Origin: Hetaerina americana
Taxonomy: Eukaryota; Arthropoda; Insecta; Odonata; Calopterygidae
Direction: 5' to 3'
DNA length: 64,000 nt
Assembly (NCBI GenBank): GCA_022747635.1
Contig: JAKTNV010000010.1
Location: forward strand, 48,449,958 to 48,513,957
How positions within the stretch are numbered: the stretch's first letter is position 1; the number at the start of each line of letters is the position of its first letter. The notes under the pieces are model-generated. The model worked only from the letters and a program-made list of their open reading frames with translations. It did not search any database and was not told the origin of the DNA. Shown here one piece after another: positions 13,397-23,170 of this stretch. The translations under genes and the position numbers were made by a program.

Positions 13397-13934
13397 CATT
13401 ATATTCATTTTAATAGCACTCAGAATTCTGGTGATCAGACTGATGGTTAAATATGCTAATGATCCCAGTATTAATGCTTATACTCTTTGAATTATTAGGA
13501 AAAGCAGTCATCCCAAACTGTTCTAAATTCTTTTCCCCCAATTCTTCTTCTCCTTCTTCCTTGGTGCTACAGTCCGGTGTGGGATTTGGTCTTCGTCTAG
13601 ATGTATATCCATTCTCCTCTGTTCTGAGCATCCTCCACCAATCTTGTCACTAACATAATCTTCAAATTCTCTTCTAAGTCATATATCAATTGCTTTCTTG
13701 ATCAGCTCATTCTTTTGTTCTTTCCCTCCATGCTCCCGTGCAGTAACTTCGTGAATATTCTTTCCTTACTAATTCTCTCGGTGGTGGCCTAGCCAGGTCA
13801 GTCATCAGAACTTAACATGTCTATCTCTTCTCCTCAAATAAATATTTATGTTTCTCTACTTTTTCTCATTCTCCATCTTTTCCCCTCTCTCACTGGTCCA
13901 TAGATCCTCTGTAGGTCATACCTTTCAAATACAC
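13397..13934. other. Anonymous CpG-poor DNA
   Basis: No supported gene. Overlapping short frames on both strands around 13.41-13.65 kb have no recognisable content. This is the last stretch of the CpG-depleted domain. Confidence 0.4.
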
Positions 13935-13937
13935 TAA

Positions 13938-14007
13938 TGCGGGATTTGAACCCGCGCCCTCTGGGTGGGAAGCCAGTGCGTTAGCCCCCGCACCATCTCG
14001 ATCCCGC
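13938..14007 (-). repeat. tRNA-Gly-like pseudogene or SINE head
   Basis: On the reverse strand a tRNA-like unit shows a good T arm (GCGGG stem, TTCAAAT loop, CCCGC stem) with a perfect B-box-like GGTTCAAATCC, and a D-type stem TGCG/CGCA. The anticodon arm is weaker (CTGG/CCAG) and could present TCC (Gly). The acceptor stem does not close: the bases after the T arm do not pair with the 5' end. It is therefore read as a tRNA-derived repeat head, not a working tRNA gene. Confidence 0.55.
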
Positions 14008-14009
14008 AA

Positions 14010-14730
14010 ATTTATTTTCCGCTAAGAGAAACAATATGGAATTTTATCTTCTGAAAAAGTGTCATCATAATATTAATAGAGTTTCTGAGGCTATGATAAT
14101 GTGGAAATGAGGTGGGAATAAGAGGGGGAAGGGAAAGGGATATAAATGAAAGTGACTAAAAATGCTGGACTTTACGTAAAGCATCGCTTAACAAGAATCC
14201 GAAACTGAATCAAGCATGAACAATTCTTATGAAATATAAACTCTAAAGAAAGTTATGAAATAAAAATTTTCCAGCCTTGGAACTTGGTTGACGTCTTTGA
14301 AGAACATGGTCGAAGTGCAAGGGTATACTATATTCCTAGCGAGACAATGTAGTATTTTTTTATATAACAAGTTTATAGGCCATGTTTCATGTTTTTATTC
14401 CTCGCTCGCGACGCAATTAGTGCAGTCATCCGTTACCGTGCATGACCTTGTCCCTTACGAATGTTCAACGAGTGTGAATCAATCGCATCAAGTTTAAGAA
14501 AATCAATATTTCACTGATAATGTTTACCGAGTGAATTCTGTGCAACCAGAAGTCTCCATTTTGCTACAACCTTTTGAGCCATGAACAGAAAGGCACACGC
14601 TCAAAATGTTTCATAGGCTTCACCAATATGTTGTACCAGTATCAAGCTTAAAATCATTCATGCGTGTATCGTAATGTGAACGAAAGAAACAGAAAGTACA
14701 CAAAAGGGTGCTGATGTGCCTGGTTCCCTT
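14010..14730. other. Anonymous DNA, normal CpG content
   Basis: No gene recognised. CpG density rises sharply here (for example ctcgctcgcgacgc at about 14.40 kb), marking the end of the depleted domain. Confidence 0.45.
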
Positions 14731-14731
14731 A

Positions 14732-14832
14732 AACCCTTTAGGGCCTAGCAAAAAATCCACGCGCGCAGCACCCACCAACCTACCATCAGACAGCATGTCG
14801 TAGCTAGGAACGGGTGCCTAAAGGGTAAACAA
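14732..14832. mobile_element. Possible small MITE
   Basis: About 95 bp bounded by imperfect inverted ends: left accctttagggcctag, right ctaggaacgggtgcctaaagggt. TTAA precedes the left end but is not cleanly repeated on the right, so a piggyBac-type origin is only a guess. No internal ORF. Confidence 0.35.
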
Positions 14833-15786
14833 CGGATAGGGGAGCCATTTGCTGATCAACGGAGTCGGTCAAGGTAACCATTGCGGAAGGCTTTCGGTGT
14901 GTACTTCGGTTGGTCTGCAGCCTTCGGAGGCCGTAAATACTTAATTATAAGAGATAGTACTTTATTTTAGAGTATTGTTCGTATCTTTTTCTGTGATTTA
15001 CTCTTTGAAAAATCAAAGCACTCAGTTGTAAGTCAAAACATCGAGTGCTTGCATTCATACCAAATGAAATGTCAAATATGAACTCTAAGATAACATTTTA
15101 TGGTTCCATAAAACTCAAAAGGTACCTGTTAAAAAATCAAATTCCTCTAAAAAATATCGCGGGAGCAAACAATTGTCGGATAGTAAAGATCTGATTTGAA
15201 GTTGTTGATTCAATATTGGTTATTTGTGTTGCGTATAAAATGACTTATTTTGATCATCTACATACAGTACGTTGTTATTGCACTATATCTCCATCAAACT
15301 TCATTATACGTTTTGATTTTAAATGCCAACCTCAAATTTGGTCCTTCATGACCATCGGAGAAAGGTGAATATTGTCGCTATTTTTTTGAGCGGAGGCGTC
15401 TGTCGTGGTTTGATATGGATTTCCGTCCGAAGATTCGCTTTGTCACTTTCTTTCTCCGAGAAAATATGTTTATCACCCGAATGCGCATTACAATATGAAT
15501 CACTAATGGCGACTTCACACCCCTTGGCGGAGAGGGGACCTTCATAGGGCGAGGAGAGAGAGAGAGAGAGGGCAGAAAGAACGAAGGGATGGCGAGGGAA
15601 AGAGACATGGGGAAAGGAGGGATCGAGATAGAGAGAAGAGAAAAAGAAATCTGATGAGTTAAGTGGGCAGAGTGACGGAAAAACATTCATCGGAGGGAAA
15701 AGAGGGTGGGTCGGTTGGGAATTCCCTCATCACTGGAATCCAAAGAAACGCAACTGTTGGATTTGAATCGCTCCTTCATATCTTAG
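14833..15786. other. Anonymous DNA with a short (GA)n tract
   Basis: A (GA)n run lies at about 15,554-15,570 within a purine-rich stretch. Short frames on both strands around 15.32-15.69 kb show no known domain. No gene is supported. Confidence 0.4.
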
Positions 15787-16030
15787 AACAGGGGCGTGGT
15801 AGCCTAGTGATTAGAGCGTTTGGATATCAATAGAAGGGCCGAGGTTCGATATTTGGTAAAATTGAGCACCTTCATACAATATTTTGGGCAGCAGGTTAAC
15901 TGGGAAACCACAGGTGGCTCAGGGAAAGTGACAATTCTCCAAATTGATGTGAATGTCAAACGCCATAGAGCGTGGCATGAGGTTAGCCCTACTCTCGCTT
16001 ATCTAAGCCAGCTTTTGGTTTGATTATGTG
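15787..16030 (+). repeat. SINE family A, copy 3
   Basis: tRNA-like head with a good A-box (tggtagcctagtgattagag) and B-box (gaggttcgatatt), then the family body with 'gggaaaccacaggtggc' and 'cagggaaagtgac'. It fits the same family as the 1.4- and 33.2-kb copies, but the body is more diverged. Confidence 0.65.
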
Positions 16031-16378
16031 GTGATGATCTAGGAATAAAGACTGTTACAGTGATTAAGTCTTACTCTAGGGATGTGTCAGCAACTTCAAA
16101 AAGAGAAAGACGTTATCTGGTGACTCACGAAGAAATGTAGCTGCGATGGTTATTTCTTAGATTTAATCGGAACAAAGGATTTTATTCCCATCCAAGCAAT
16201 TACTTGGAATTAAAATTACTCATTCAACCCTAAATACTTGATGCATCCGTAATATTCACTTTTCATAAGAATTGTATGTCGCAAAAGCCACTGGCTTTGA
16301 ATAATGTTGACACCAGTGGTTTCGTGCCAAGAATTACTGTTGAAGTGAGATCTGGTGCTTTCCCAGCGTATTTGATTC
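16031..16378. other. Anonymous DNA
   Basis: No gene or repeat recognised between the SINE and the fold-back. Confidence 0.4.
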
Positions 16379-16522
16379 ATGAAGTTTTCTCGGGTCTTCC
16401 ACCGAGTCAGGGGATCCATATTGGCCGGCGTCCTCTACCCTGAGGACGATGTACAAGCCGGGCATCGAAACGCCAGCCCATATGGATCCCCTGACTCGGT
16501 GGAAGACCCGAGAAAACTTCAT
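16379..16522. mobile_element. Fold-back element with hammerhead-like core
   Basis: Two 42-base arms (16379-16420 and 16481-16522) are perfect reverse complements, separated by 60 bases. On the + strand the spacer holds CTGAGGA (16440-16446), a short stem GATG/CATC (16448-16451 with 16463-16466), then GAAA (16467-16470). This is the order CTGANGA - stem II - GAAA of the hammerhead ribozyme core. The downstream site reads GCC instead of the usual GTC, so self-cleavage is doubtful. The family resemblance to the 43.6-kb element is inferred from order and not from long sequence identity. Confidence 0.6.
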
Positions 16523-19050
16523 TAAAAAAATTACTTTTATTCCTACTCCTAGCTAAGCCGGCAGATAAATATGTTTTCAATCATTTTCCTTGTTGTCTAT
16601 CCAAGGATCTTGACTCCCGCTTTGGATTTTTAATATAAGGAATAGTTAAGTCTTAATTGGCTGATTGTCATTTTTCGATAGGGCTACAACCGATATTTAG
16701 CACCTAAATACTTAATTTTAACTCTATACGAGAGTTGGAAATATATTACTGTTCGAAAGGTTAATCTCAAGGGCTAATTAACCTTGATCACGCCCGCAGT
16801 CAGAGAGAATCCTCTTTTCTGAAGAATTACTCTATTTTATCTTGATATAATACACAAGGATTATGAGGTTATTAAAAATTATGGCAACAAAGAATGCATT
16901 ATGTTACTTTCAACTAATGGCGCTCACTGCTACGAAAGTAATAAACTTAAAGCTATTTGAGTTTTCAACGATTTTCATTTGTCATCCGCCAACACTGCAG
17001 TGTAAACTTTAGGTCAGAAGAAAAATAAATGAAAAATATAGAATTGTATTTCAAATGATTAAAAAATATAAGCAATACTGCGTTAGTTACAAGGTTAAAG
17101 TGATAGGAAGCTGACTTATAGGCCTAACTTCACTATTTGGAAATAGCTTAAAAAGTGAATAGATTTTAAGCCCATCGATTAAGAATTAATATGTAAAGTT
17201 TAAAAAAAGTTTGATGCCTCATTCTAAGGTAACATCAGGTGATCAAAATATTGATTTAATACGGCTCAATATTCGGATAGAACTGATTAGTGTTAGATGG
17301 ACGAATGCTGGTTCGTCTTAAGAATGTCAATTTTTGGTTTGTCCCTGAGTGGGGAAGTCCTAAATCATTAAAAAATCGATAGACGAGCCAGGAAATTGCA
17401 TCATTTAAAGTAAAAAAATATACGGAAGCATATCGAATAGGATTGCACCTCATTGCTTCATTGATCTTCACATTGCTTTATATCTGGGTTTTTTTCTTGC
17501 ATTTTTCCCAAAGCAAGGCAGTAGGCATTAGATTGTTAAGTCGGGTGCACCGTTCTTGATGAATCATACCGGCTGTTTACTCATACGACGTCTTTCAAGG
17601 AAACTCCATATTTTCCCAGCGATGACTTATCATCAGGTTTAAACCTTTATACAAGCCATTATTTGTTGTTTACAAGCGCCATTTTGAAAATAAATTAATT
17701 CGTTAGATTCGACAGATACGCTCATCTTGATTTCACCACAGAAGCAACGAGGGCCATCTTCCTTGAGCAAGACCTTATTTTTTCCAAATTCATTCCAGCT
17801 CTCTAAATTTAAATTCAGATTGATGAAAACGTCAAGATTTCAAGTTGATGGTGAATTCATAATGGCGTTTTAGTTCTATATACTCCATGTTTAGGTAATA
17901 TGTATACTCTAAATAACTGGCTTTTTTCATGAAAAATATTTTATAATTAATAACAAGGTGATTTAATTCGCATTTTCTAGAATTTATTTCAATTCATTGC
18001 ATATTTGACAGCTTAATCTTTACTTTTAGTCCTTTAGTTTATCATGCTCCTTTGCAGCATTTACAACAATTGACGTAAATGTTACTTTTGATTCATAGTA
18101 ACAATAATTCACGTCACTTATTTGCGGTTATCGTGTAATTTGTCCATATACGTATTTTACCGATAGAAGGTAGGTTTTAGAAGACTTCGCAACTGTTACG
18201 CAACTCCAAGAACTCCCATCCTAAAGAACCGTATGCCCTTCAATAATTCCTTCTCAACATCATCATACCCTATGACCCCAGTCAAGCTATCCAACTGCCT
18301 ATTATTTTTCTTCCTTCATTCTTGCCTAGCATCCTCCCTTAAATTACAGTCTTCAGTAATACATTACCTCTCTCAACACCCCCTTTTCCTATTTATTTGG
18401 TTTGTCCGCTAGCAACTGCCTATCTTTTTACACCGTACATGAAACTTCTTCGCTTAGCTTCATCTCTAGCCCACCTTTTTTCTGTTTACTGTTGGATAGC
18501 TACGTGTTACACACACTCGGAATACACACACCCGTCAATCGGGTGGCTGATAATCCACAACGTGGTTTAAACATAGAAGGTAATGTATCAGTTCTTGTTG
18601 TTTATGAAAAAGTACAAGAGTTTCAACTAAGGAAAACGCTATATTGAGGTAATCAAACGATACGGCATGGAACGATTAAAATTGCCCAAGGTGTGAATTA
18701 TAACTAGCATTGCTAGTAATAAATCAAATGAATAAATCAGATGTAAAATAAAAGTTATTCGCTTAATATGACACACATAAATTACCTTTAAATATAAATT
18801 TGCAAAGAAATCTATGCCTATCATGCCTATCACCTACATGGGTTGTCTTGAATAAAATGCTACAAAGGGGGAAATGTTTGCACAGGGTTGGTTAAACATT
18901 ATTCAGTTAAATTTGAAGGTTCATTTTCTCAATCCTAACACCAACTCAAACTGACTCTTCTCTGTATGAGTAAAATCAACGTTCCCAAACTAAAAAAAGG
19001 ACATTACTAATACATCTTGTATTCGATTCTCTTTTTCGTTGACATATATA
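16523..19050. other. Anonymous DNA
   Basis: About 2.5 kb without a supported gene. Frames at 17256-17471 and 18402-18647 have no recognisable domain. A pyrimidine-rich patch at 18.2-18.4 kb might be the reverse strand of an old LINE tail, but it is too decayed to call. Confidence 0.35.
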
Positions 19051-19141
19051 TACAAGGTGAAGCAGAATGGATTCCCTAGTTTCAAACAATCACTAAAGAG
19101 CGCGTAGTTAAGTTAGCGGAGTAAGAGTAGTAACGTTAGCT

Positions 19142-19980
19142 GTGAGAAATAACGTTTTTTTAGTAGTTACCATGGAATGGTCTGGTAAGAATCGAGGCTT
19201 TGTCGTGGAAACGTTCTTTAAGAACAATCTAGTGAGGCGGCGACGCAGAGGGTCTTGCGAAAAAGCACATTTTCACCTCTCCGGCTCAGTAAATAAGCAG
19301 CATTTTCGTTACTGGGTGACTGATAGCTCTCGTGGGTATCATCAAAGACCCTTCATAGCCCAAAAGTGACATTTTGGTGCGCTGTGTCCTAAATATGCAT
19401 TATTGGCCCTTCCTTTTTTTAAATCCCGAGGTTCAACTGTTACTGTAACCCCTGCGCGCTATTGTGAGAACTAATTAATGAAAAAGAAAAACTTTGTTCC
19501 AATCCACCACTTTATTTCAGGTACGACTAGTTTCGACGCTACGGCGTCAAACTAGTCGTACCTGAAATAAAGTGGTGGATTGGAACAAAGTTTTTCTTTT
19601 TCATTTATTAAAATGAACTTCCACAAAGTTGAGGCTGAAACTATTGAGATTGTGAGAACTTTTTCCCCCCCCCAAAATGGAAGAGAATGGTGAGGAATAT
19701 GACATAGAAGCCTTTTGGTCTCAACAGGATGGTGCCACCGCCCATACCAGGGTGGTTCATACCGCCCGTCGTCCACGCCAAATCCTGCAAGAACAATTTT
19801 CAGGCCGCCTGATCTCCAAACAATGGGATGTTCCATGGCCCTCTCGCTCCCCGGATTTGAGCCCATGTGATGTTTTCTTTGAGAATATCTGAAAGCTGAG
19901 GTTTACCAAGTTCGACCAAGGACCTTGGAAGCTCTTATGGAGGTATTTACAGATGTCATTGCTGGAATAACGCAGGATAT
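19142..19980 (+). pseudogene. Transposase pseudogene of the 19-kb Tc1/mariner element
   Basis: Tc1/mariner transposases carry an N-terminal helix-turn-helix region and a C-terminal DDE/D catalytic domain. Here the start is followed directly by the mid-catalytic FHLSGxVNKQxFRYW motif, implying deletion of roughly 100-130 codons. The frame is then cut at 19.47 kb by an inserted fold-back repeat. It resumes at about 19.68 kb with DGATAHT (second catalytic Asp) and RSPDLSPCDVFF (third catalytic position). A TGA follows VFFENI, then KLRFTKFDQGPW-like text in a shifted frame. Dead copy. Confidence 0.75.
19473..19660. mobile_element. Fold-back insertion with 12-bp target duplication
   Basis: The 12-mer attgtgagaact occurs at 19461-19472 and again at 19649-19660, flanking the inserted material. 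The insert contains near-perfect arms (19477-19534 and 19549-19605) around a small hairpin gacgc-tacg-gcgtc (19535-19548). Read on the reverse strand the hairpin is followed by GAAA, CTAG, TC, then an A-rich segment with AATAAA, the same 3' module as at 43.6 and 60.6 kb. A variable-length target duplication and an AATAAA tail suggest retroposition. On the + strand the GAAA is reduced to AAA. Confidence 0.7.
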
Positions 19981-20228
19981 GCCGAGAAGAGTTTTCTAAA
20001 ACCTTTTTTGAACGACTCAAATGTGCATCACTCAACAAGGTGAGTCGACCATCACCTGGATGAAAGAATTTTCAAAAACTAATGAAATGGCATTAAATAA
20101 AGTTTTCCGAAATGAAAACCTCTTTTAATTATCTTATTTCGCTTTTCTAAAATTCACCCGTCAAGTTAGAGAGTCCATTCTACAGGTATCTCACCCTGTA
20201 TGGGAGGCCTTCTTCAAAGCAGTTTACC

Positions 20229-20326
20229 CTGAAGAGGGCCTCAGAGAACCCCGAAAGCTTAAACTTTCTCGACTGTATCATTTTACATGTTCTTTATTTT
20301 TATTATTGTGCTTCATTGTGCCGTCC

Positions 20327-20330
<4 letters not shown>
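20229..20330 (+). repeat. Hammerhead-like repeat tail
   Basis: CTGAAGA (20229-20235), a GGG/CCC stem (20236-20238 with 20250-20252), GAAA (20253-20256), then AGCTT. The CTGANGA - stem - GAAA order matches a hammerhead core, but no clear GTC follows at the expected spot. The tail is AT-rich and runs straight into a (TA)n tract. It starts only 29 bases after the mariner right end. Confidence 0.45.

Positions 20331-20395
<65 letters not shown>
20331..20395. repeat. (TA)n microsatellite
   Basis: 65 bases of uninterrupted TA. The frames through it give alternating Tyr-Ile and are not coding. Confidence 0.98.
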
Positions 20396-20398
<3 letters not shown>

Positions 20399-20534
20399 CT
20401 TGGATATGAATAAAAATGGTTGCTCTCAAAGTATATGCCAATCCATACATTCGTACACGACCCGGCTGTTTTGTGAATATCGTGCTTTAAGCCTGTCGCA
20501 GCTCTGTTATACCATTTCGAGGGCTTTTTATAAG

Positions 20535-22100
20535 AGCTTATTAGTCCAGGCATACTCGACGATGAGATAGAAAGGGCATTAAGGGAGATGAAACTAAATA
20601 AGGCCGTGGGGGTGGATAACATTCTTGCGGAACTACTGAAATGTTTAGGCTAATGCGGGAGGAAGAAGCTATACAGGTATGGGCTGATTCGTAGTATCTA
20701 TGAGAAAGGAATCTGGCCGGAAGACATTTTGAGATCAGCTTTAGTTCCTATTCCGAAAAAGTTAAAGGCTACATCATGTGAGAACTACAGGACAATAAGT
20801 TTGATATCCTACGCAGCTTAAATTGTCCTCGAAATCATCAACAAAAGGATAGAGAGTAGGGCAAATGATTACTTAGGGGATGACCAGTTTGAATTTAGGA
20901 AGGGGATAGGTACGCGTGATGCCATTTCAGTAATAACATTATTAATCCAGCGGAATATAGAATACAACCAGGAGGTACTTGCCTGTTTCGTAGATTTCGA
21001 AAAAGCGTTTGATAAAGTGAATTGGGTATAACTAATGATTATATTGCAGAAAATAGGAATAGGTTGGAGGGACAGGAGGCTTATCCGTAACCTGTGCATG
21101 TCTCAGACTGCTCAGGTGCGGGTGGGAAACGGGGAGTCCGGATGGGCAGTGTTAGGAAGAGGTGTAAGGCAGGGTTGCCCCTTATCACTGTTGCTGTTCA
21201 ACCATGAATGTGGAGGAAATGATTAAAGAGGCATTGGAAGAACTGGAGGTAGGAATGAAAGTCGTGGCGGAATTTGTAAAATCAGTTAGGTTCGCTGATG
21301 ACCAAGCTTTAGTTTTTCAGCCAGGCAAAGGGTAGCAAGCATTGCTGGATGAATTAGAAACTCAGTGCGACAGGTATGTGATGAGAACCAATATTAATAA
21401 AACAAAGGTTATGCAATATTCCAGAAAGAAAAAGGCTAAGCTTAACATTAAAATAGGAGGGCAAAAACTAGAGCAGGTAGAACAGTTTACGTATCTCGGT
21501 AGTGTTTTGGACCAACACGGTCAAAGTAGTAGGGACGTAAGGAGAAGAATTGCGCTAGGCAAAGAGGCTTTCACAAGGAGGAGGGAGTTGATGACAGGGG
21601 CGTTGAGTAAGGATATTAAGAAAAGACTCGTAAAAACTTTGATATGGAGCGTAGCTATGGGAACGTGGTCATTGTAGCAGGAGGATAGACGTAGACTGGA
21701 GGCTTTTGAAATGTTGGTGTGGAGAAGAATGGAGAAGGTGAAATGGACCGAGAAGAAAACAAATGAGGAAGTACTTGGTATGGTGGGCGAAGAGAGGGGT
21801 CTGTTGGGAGAAATCCAATGGAGGCAGGAAAAGTGGATGAAGAGCGTATTGATCAGTAGTGGGATGTTGAAGACGGTAATTGAGGGGAGAATGTTAGGCA
21901 AACGAGGAAAGGGAAGGAAGAGGATAGAGATTTTGGATGGGATGAAGGGAGGAAGAAAGTACTTAGAGATGAAGAGGGACCTGATGTTGAGAAGGTTGCT
22001 GGATGTGTTTTGTTAGGAGTTTCAAAATATTTATTTGGTAATTGTGTCCATCCAAAAACTACCTTAACTGGTAGATTACCTATTTAGTAATAATTATACT
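20535..22100 (+). mobile_element. RTE-like LINE, 5'-truncated, moderately preserved
   Basis: Starts within the RT domain (EIERALREMKLNKAVGVDN near 20.56 kb). It continues with YEKGIWPEDILRSALVPIPKK (20.70-20.76 kb), FVDFEKAFD (20.99-21.01 kb), GVRQGCPLSLLLFN (21.17-21.20 kb) and RFADDQALV near 21.29-21.31 kb with both catalytic Asp. Next are FTYLGSVLDQHGQSS (21.49-21.53 kb) and the RTE-type C-terminal (RRMEKVKWTEKKTNEEVLG). The 3' UTR has 'actaccttaactggtagatt', shared with the 55.0-kb copy, and ends near a TAATAATTAT stretch. A few stops and shifts break the frame. CpG content is normal, in contrast to the homologous 10-12.9-kb copy. Confidence 0.85.
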
Positions 22101-22844
22101 GCCTAGCTGAGGACGTAAATCTTATATGCCGTTGTAATCCCCTAATTTTTCAAATAAATCAAGTAAGTGGCGATTGTATTATTGCCAGTATATGCATTGA
22201 CGAGATTATGAGCGTATATGGAAATTAAGCCAGCCCGGAGGTGATAATCCAAGGCTTTAAACTCAAACAAAAGGCATTCCACGTATAATATTTTGAGGAA
22301 GTGCTAGCACAAATTTAATTTTCCAAGCTATTGCTTTACTGAAAGAAAATCTTGTGGTCCGTAAGAATTGCTAGACAGTGAAAAGGTGAGCTGTTGCTCG
22401 AATTGACGACCCTCCACCTCATTTTCGGAATCTACTTTTGCCAAAGACAGTTGTGCCAGTTAAATTTCCTACGAATATCCAGCATTGGTTTTTATTTAAT
22501 ATTTTCGGGAATTTTCTCAGCGTTAGTCTTACTGTGTGACCTAAATTTAATTGAAGAGCAAACTGTTGTTACTTTTCTTGCAGGGAGCACTGAACTCACT
22601 GAATAAAATTTTATTGTCAACGCAACTGGACGAAGAGTTATTAAATTTTATTTCCGTCAGATTGGACTCTCCAATTTGTTTGCTCTAATTTTAGCAGCTT
22701 ATTCATGTTTACAGATCTTAAAATTCCTTAACTAGATGTATTACGGCGCAGCGTGTAAAGATAACACGTTCGTGGTATGGGAGGTATTTCCTGTGTTACC
22801 TTTTAATTCCCGCACACATAAACCATAAAAATCATAAACACAGT
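22101..22844. other. Anonymous DNA
   Basis: A 70-codon frame at 22394-22606 encodes a hydrophobic peptide with no recognised family. No splice or start context supports it. Confidence 0.35.
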
Positions 22845-23170
22845 AATCAACCCGAAGGTCGGTTTGGTAGGTGATGGTAGAGTTCACTCAGTATTAACCC
22901 CAACAGCAAGAAGGGACCATTTGGTCTCAATTTCGCCCAAATAAAGACCTCTATCTATCTATCTATCTAACAGCTTGTGAATTTCATACATAAGGGAAGG
23001 GGGGGAAGTACCTTTTCCCTGTGCCGGTTACGGTTTCCTAGGAAGACCTGGTACCCGAAAAATTACAAGGCTTGGGTGGAGCTGCAGGTGTCCAAGAAAG
23101 CTTATCCGGGAATCGAGCCCCAACCCTAAGGTCAGTAGTCAAACGCTCTACCCCTGGACTATTGTGACCC
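22845..23170 (-). repeat. SINE family A, copy 4, interrupted
   Basis: Reverse strand: tRNA-like head near 23,165 (gtccaggggtagagcgtttg, B-box-like gctcgattcccgg), body with 'gtcttcctaggaaaccg' and 'cacagggaaa', then a foreign insert at 22908-22968. The tail resumes at 22845-22901 with 'gaactctaccatcacctacc' and 'accgaccttcgggttgatta'. The tail matches the 33.2-kb copy closely. Confidence 0.85.
22908..22968 (+). mobile_element. Short LINE 3' tail ending in (TCTA)n, nested in SINE
   Basis: About 61 bases unlike the SINE sit between two copies of AACAGC (22902-22907 and 22969-22974). On the + strand they end cccaaataaagacctc followed by five TCTA-type repeats. AATAAA plus a terminal tetranucleotide repeat is typical of a severely 5'-truncated non-LTR retrotransposon. 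The source element is not otherwise seen in this window. Confidence 0.6.

Larger units (their letters stand above)
19051..20200 (+). mobile_element. Tc1/mariner-superfamily element, internally deleted
   Basis: The ends are inverted: left TA-caaggtgaagcagaatgg from 19051, right end closing with tcaccctg-TA at 20200. After reverse-complementing, the right end reads tacagggtgag...agaatggactctct, matching the left. TA on each side fits the Tc1/mariner target duplication. Inside are two transposase remnants. At 19.17-19.37 kb there is a start (WSGKNRGFVVETFFKNN) fused directly to FHLSGSVNKQHFRYW, so the DNA-binding region is largely deleted. At 19.70-19.98 kb lies the catalytic C-terminal part with QQDGATAHTRV and WPSRSPDLSPCDVFF. 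A later insertion (19473-19660) splits it. It cannot encode active transposase but keeps both ends. Confidence 0.8.

Noticed and set aside
18200..18420. Reverse-strand LINE tail in a pyrimidine-rich patch
   Set aside because: Texture alone; no motif could be translated or aligned to the other copies.
20316..20622. Frames rich in Tyr-Ile through (TA)n, also at 36.7-37.1 and 61.1-61.4 kb
   Set aside because: Pure translation of dinucleotide repeats.
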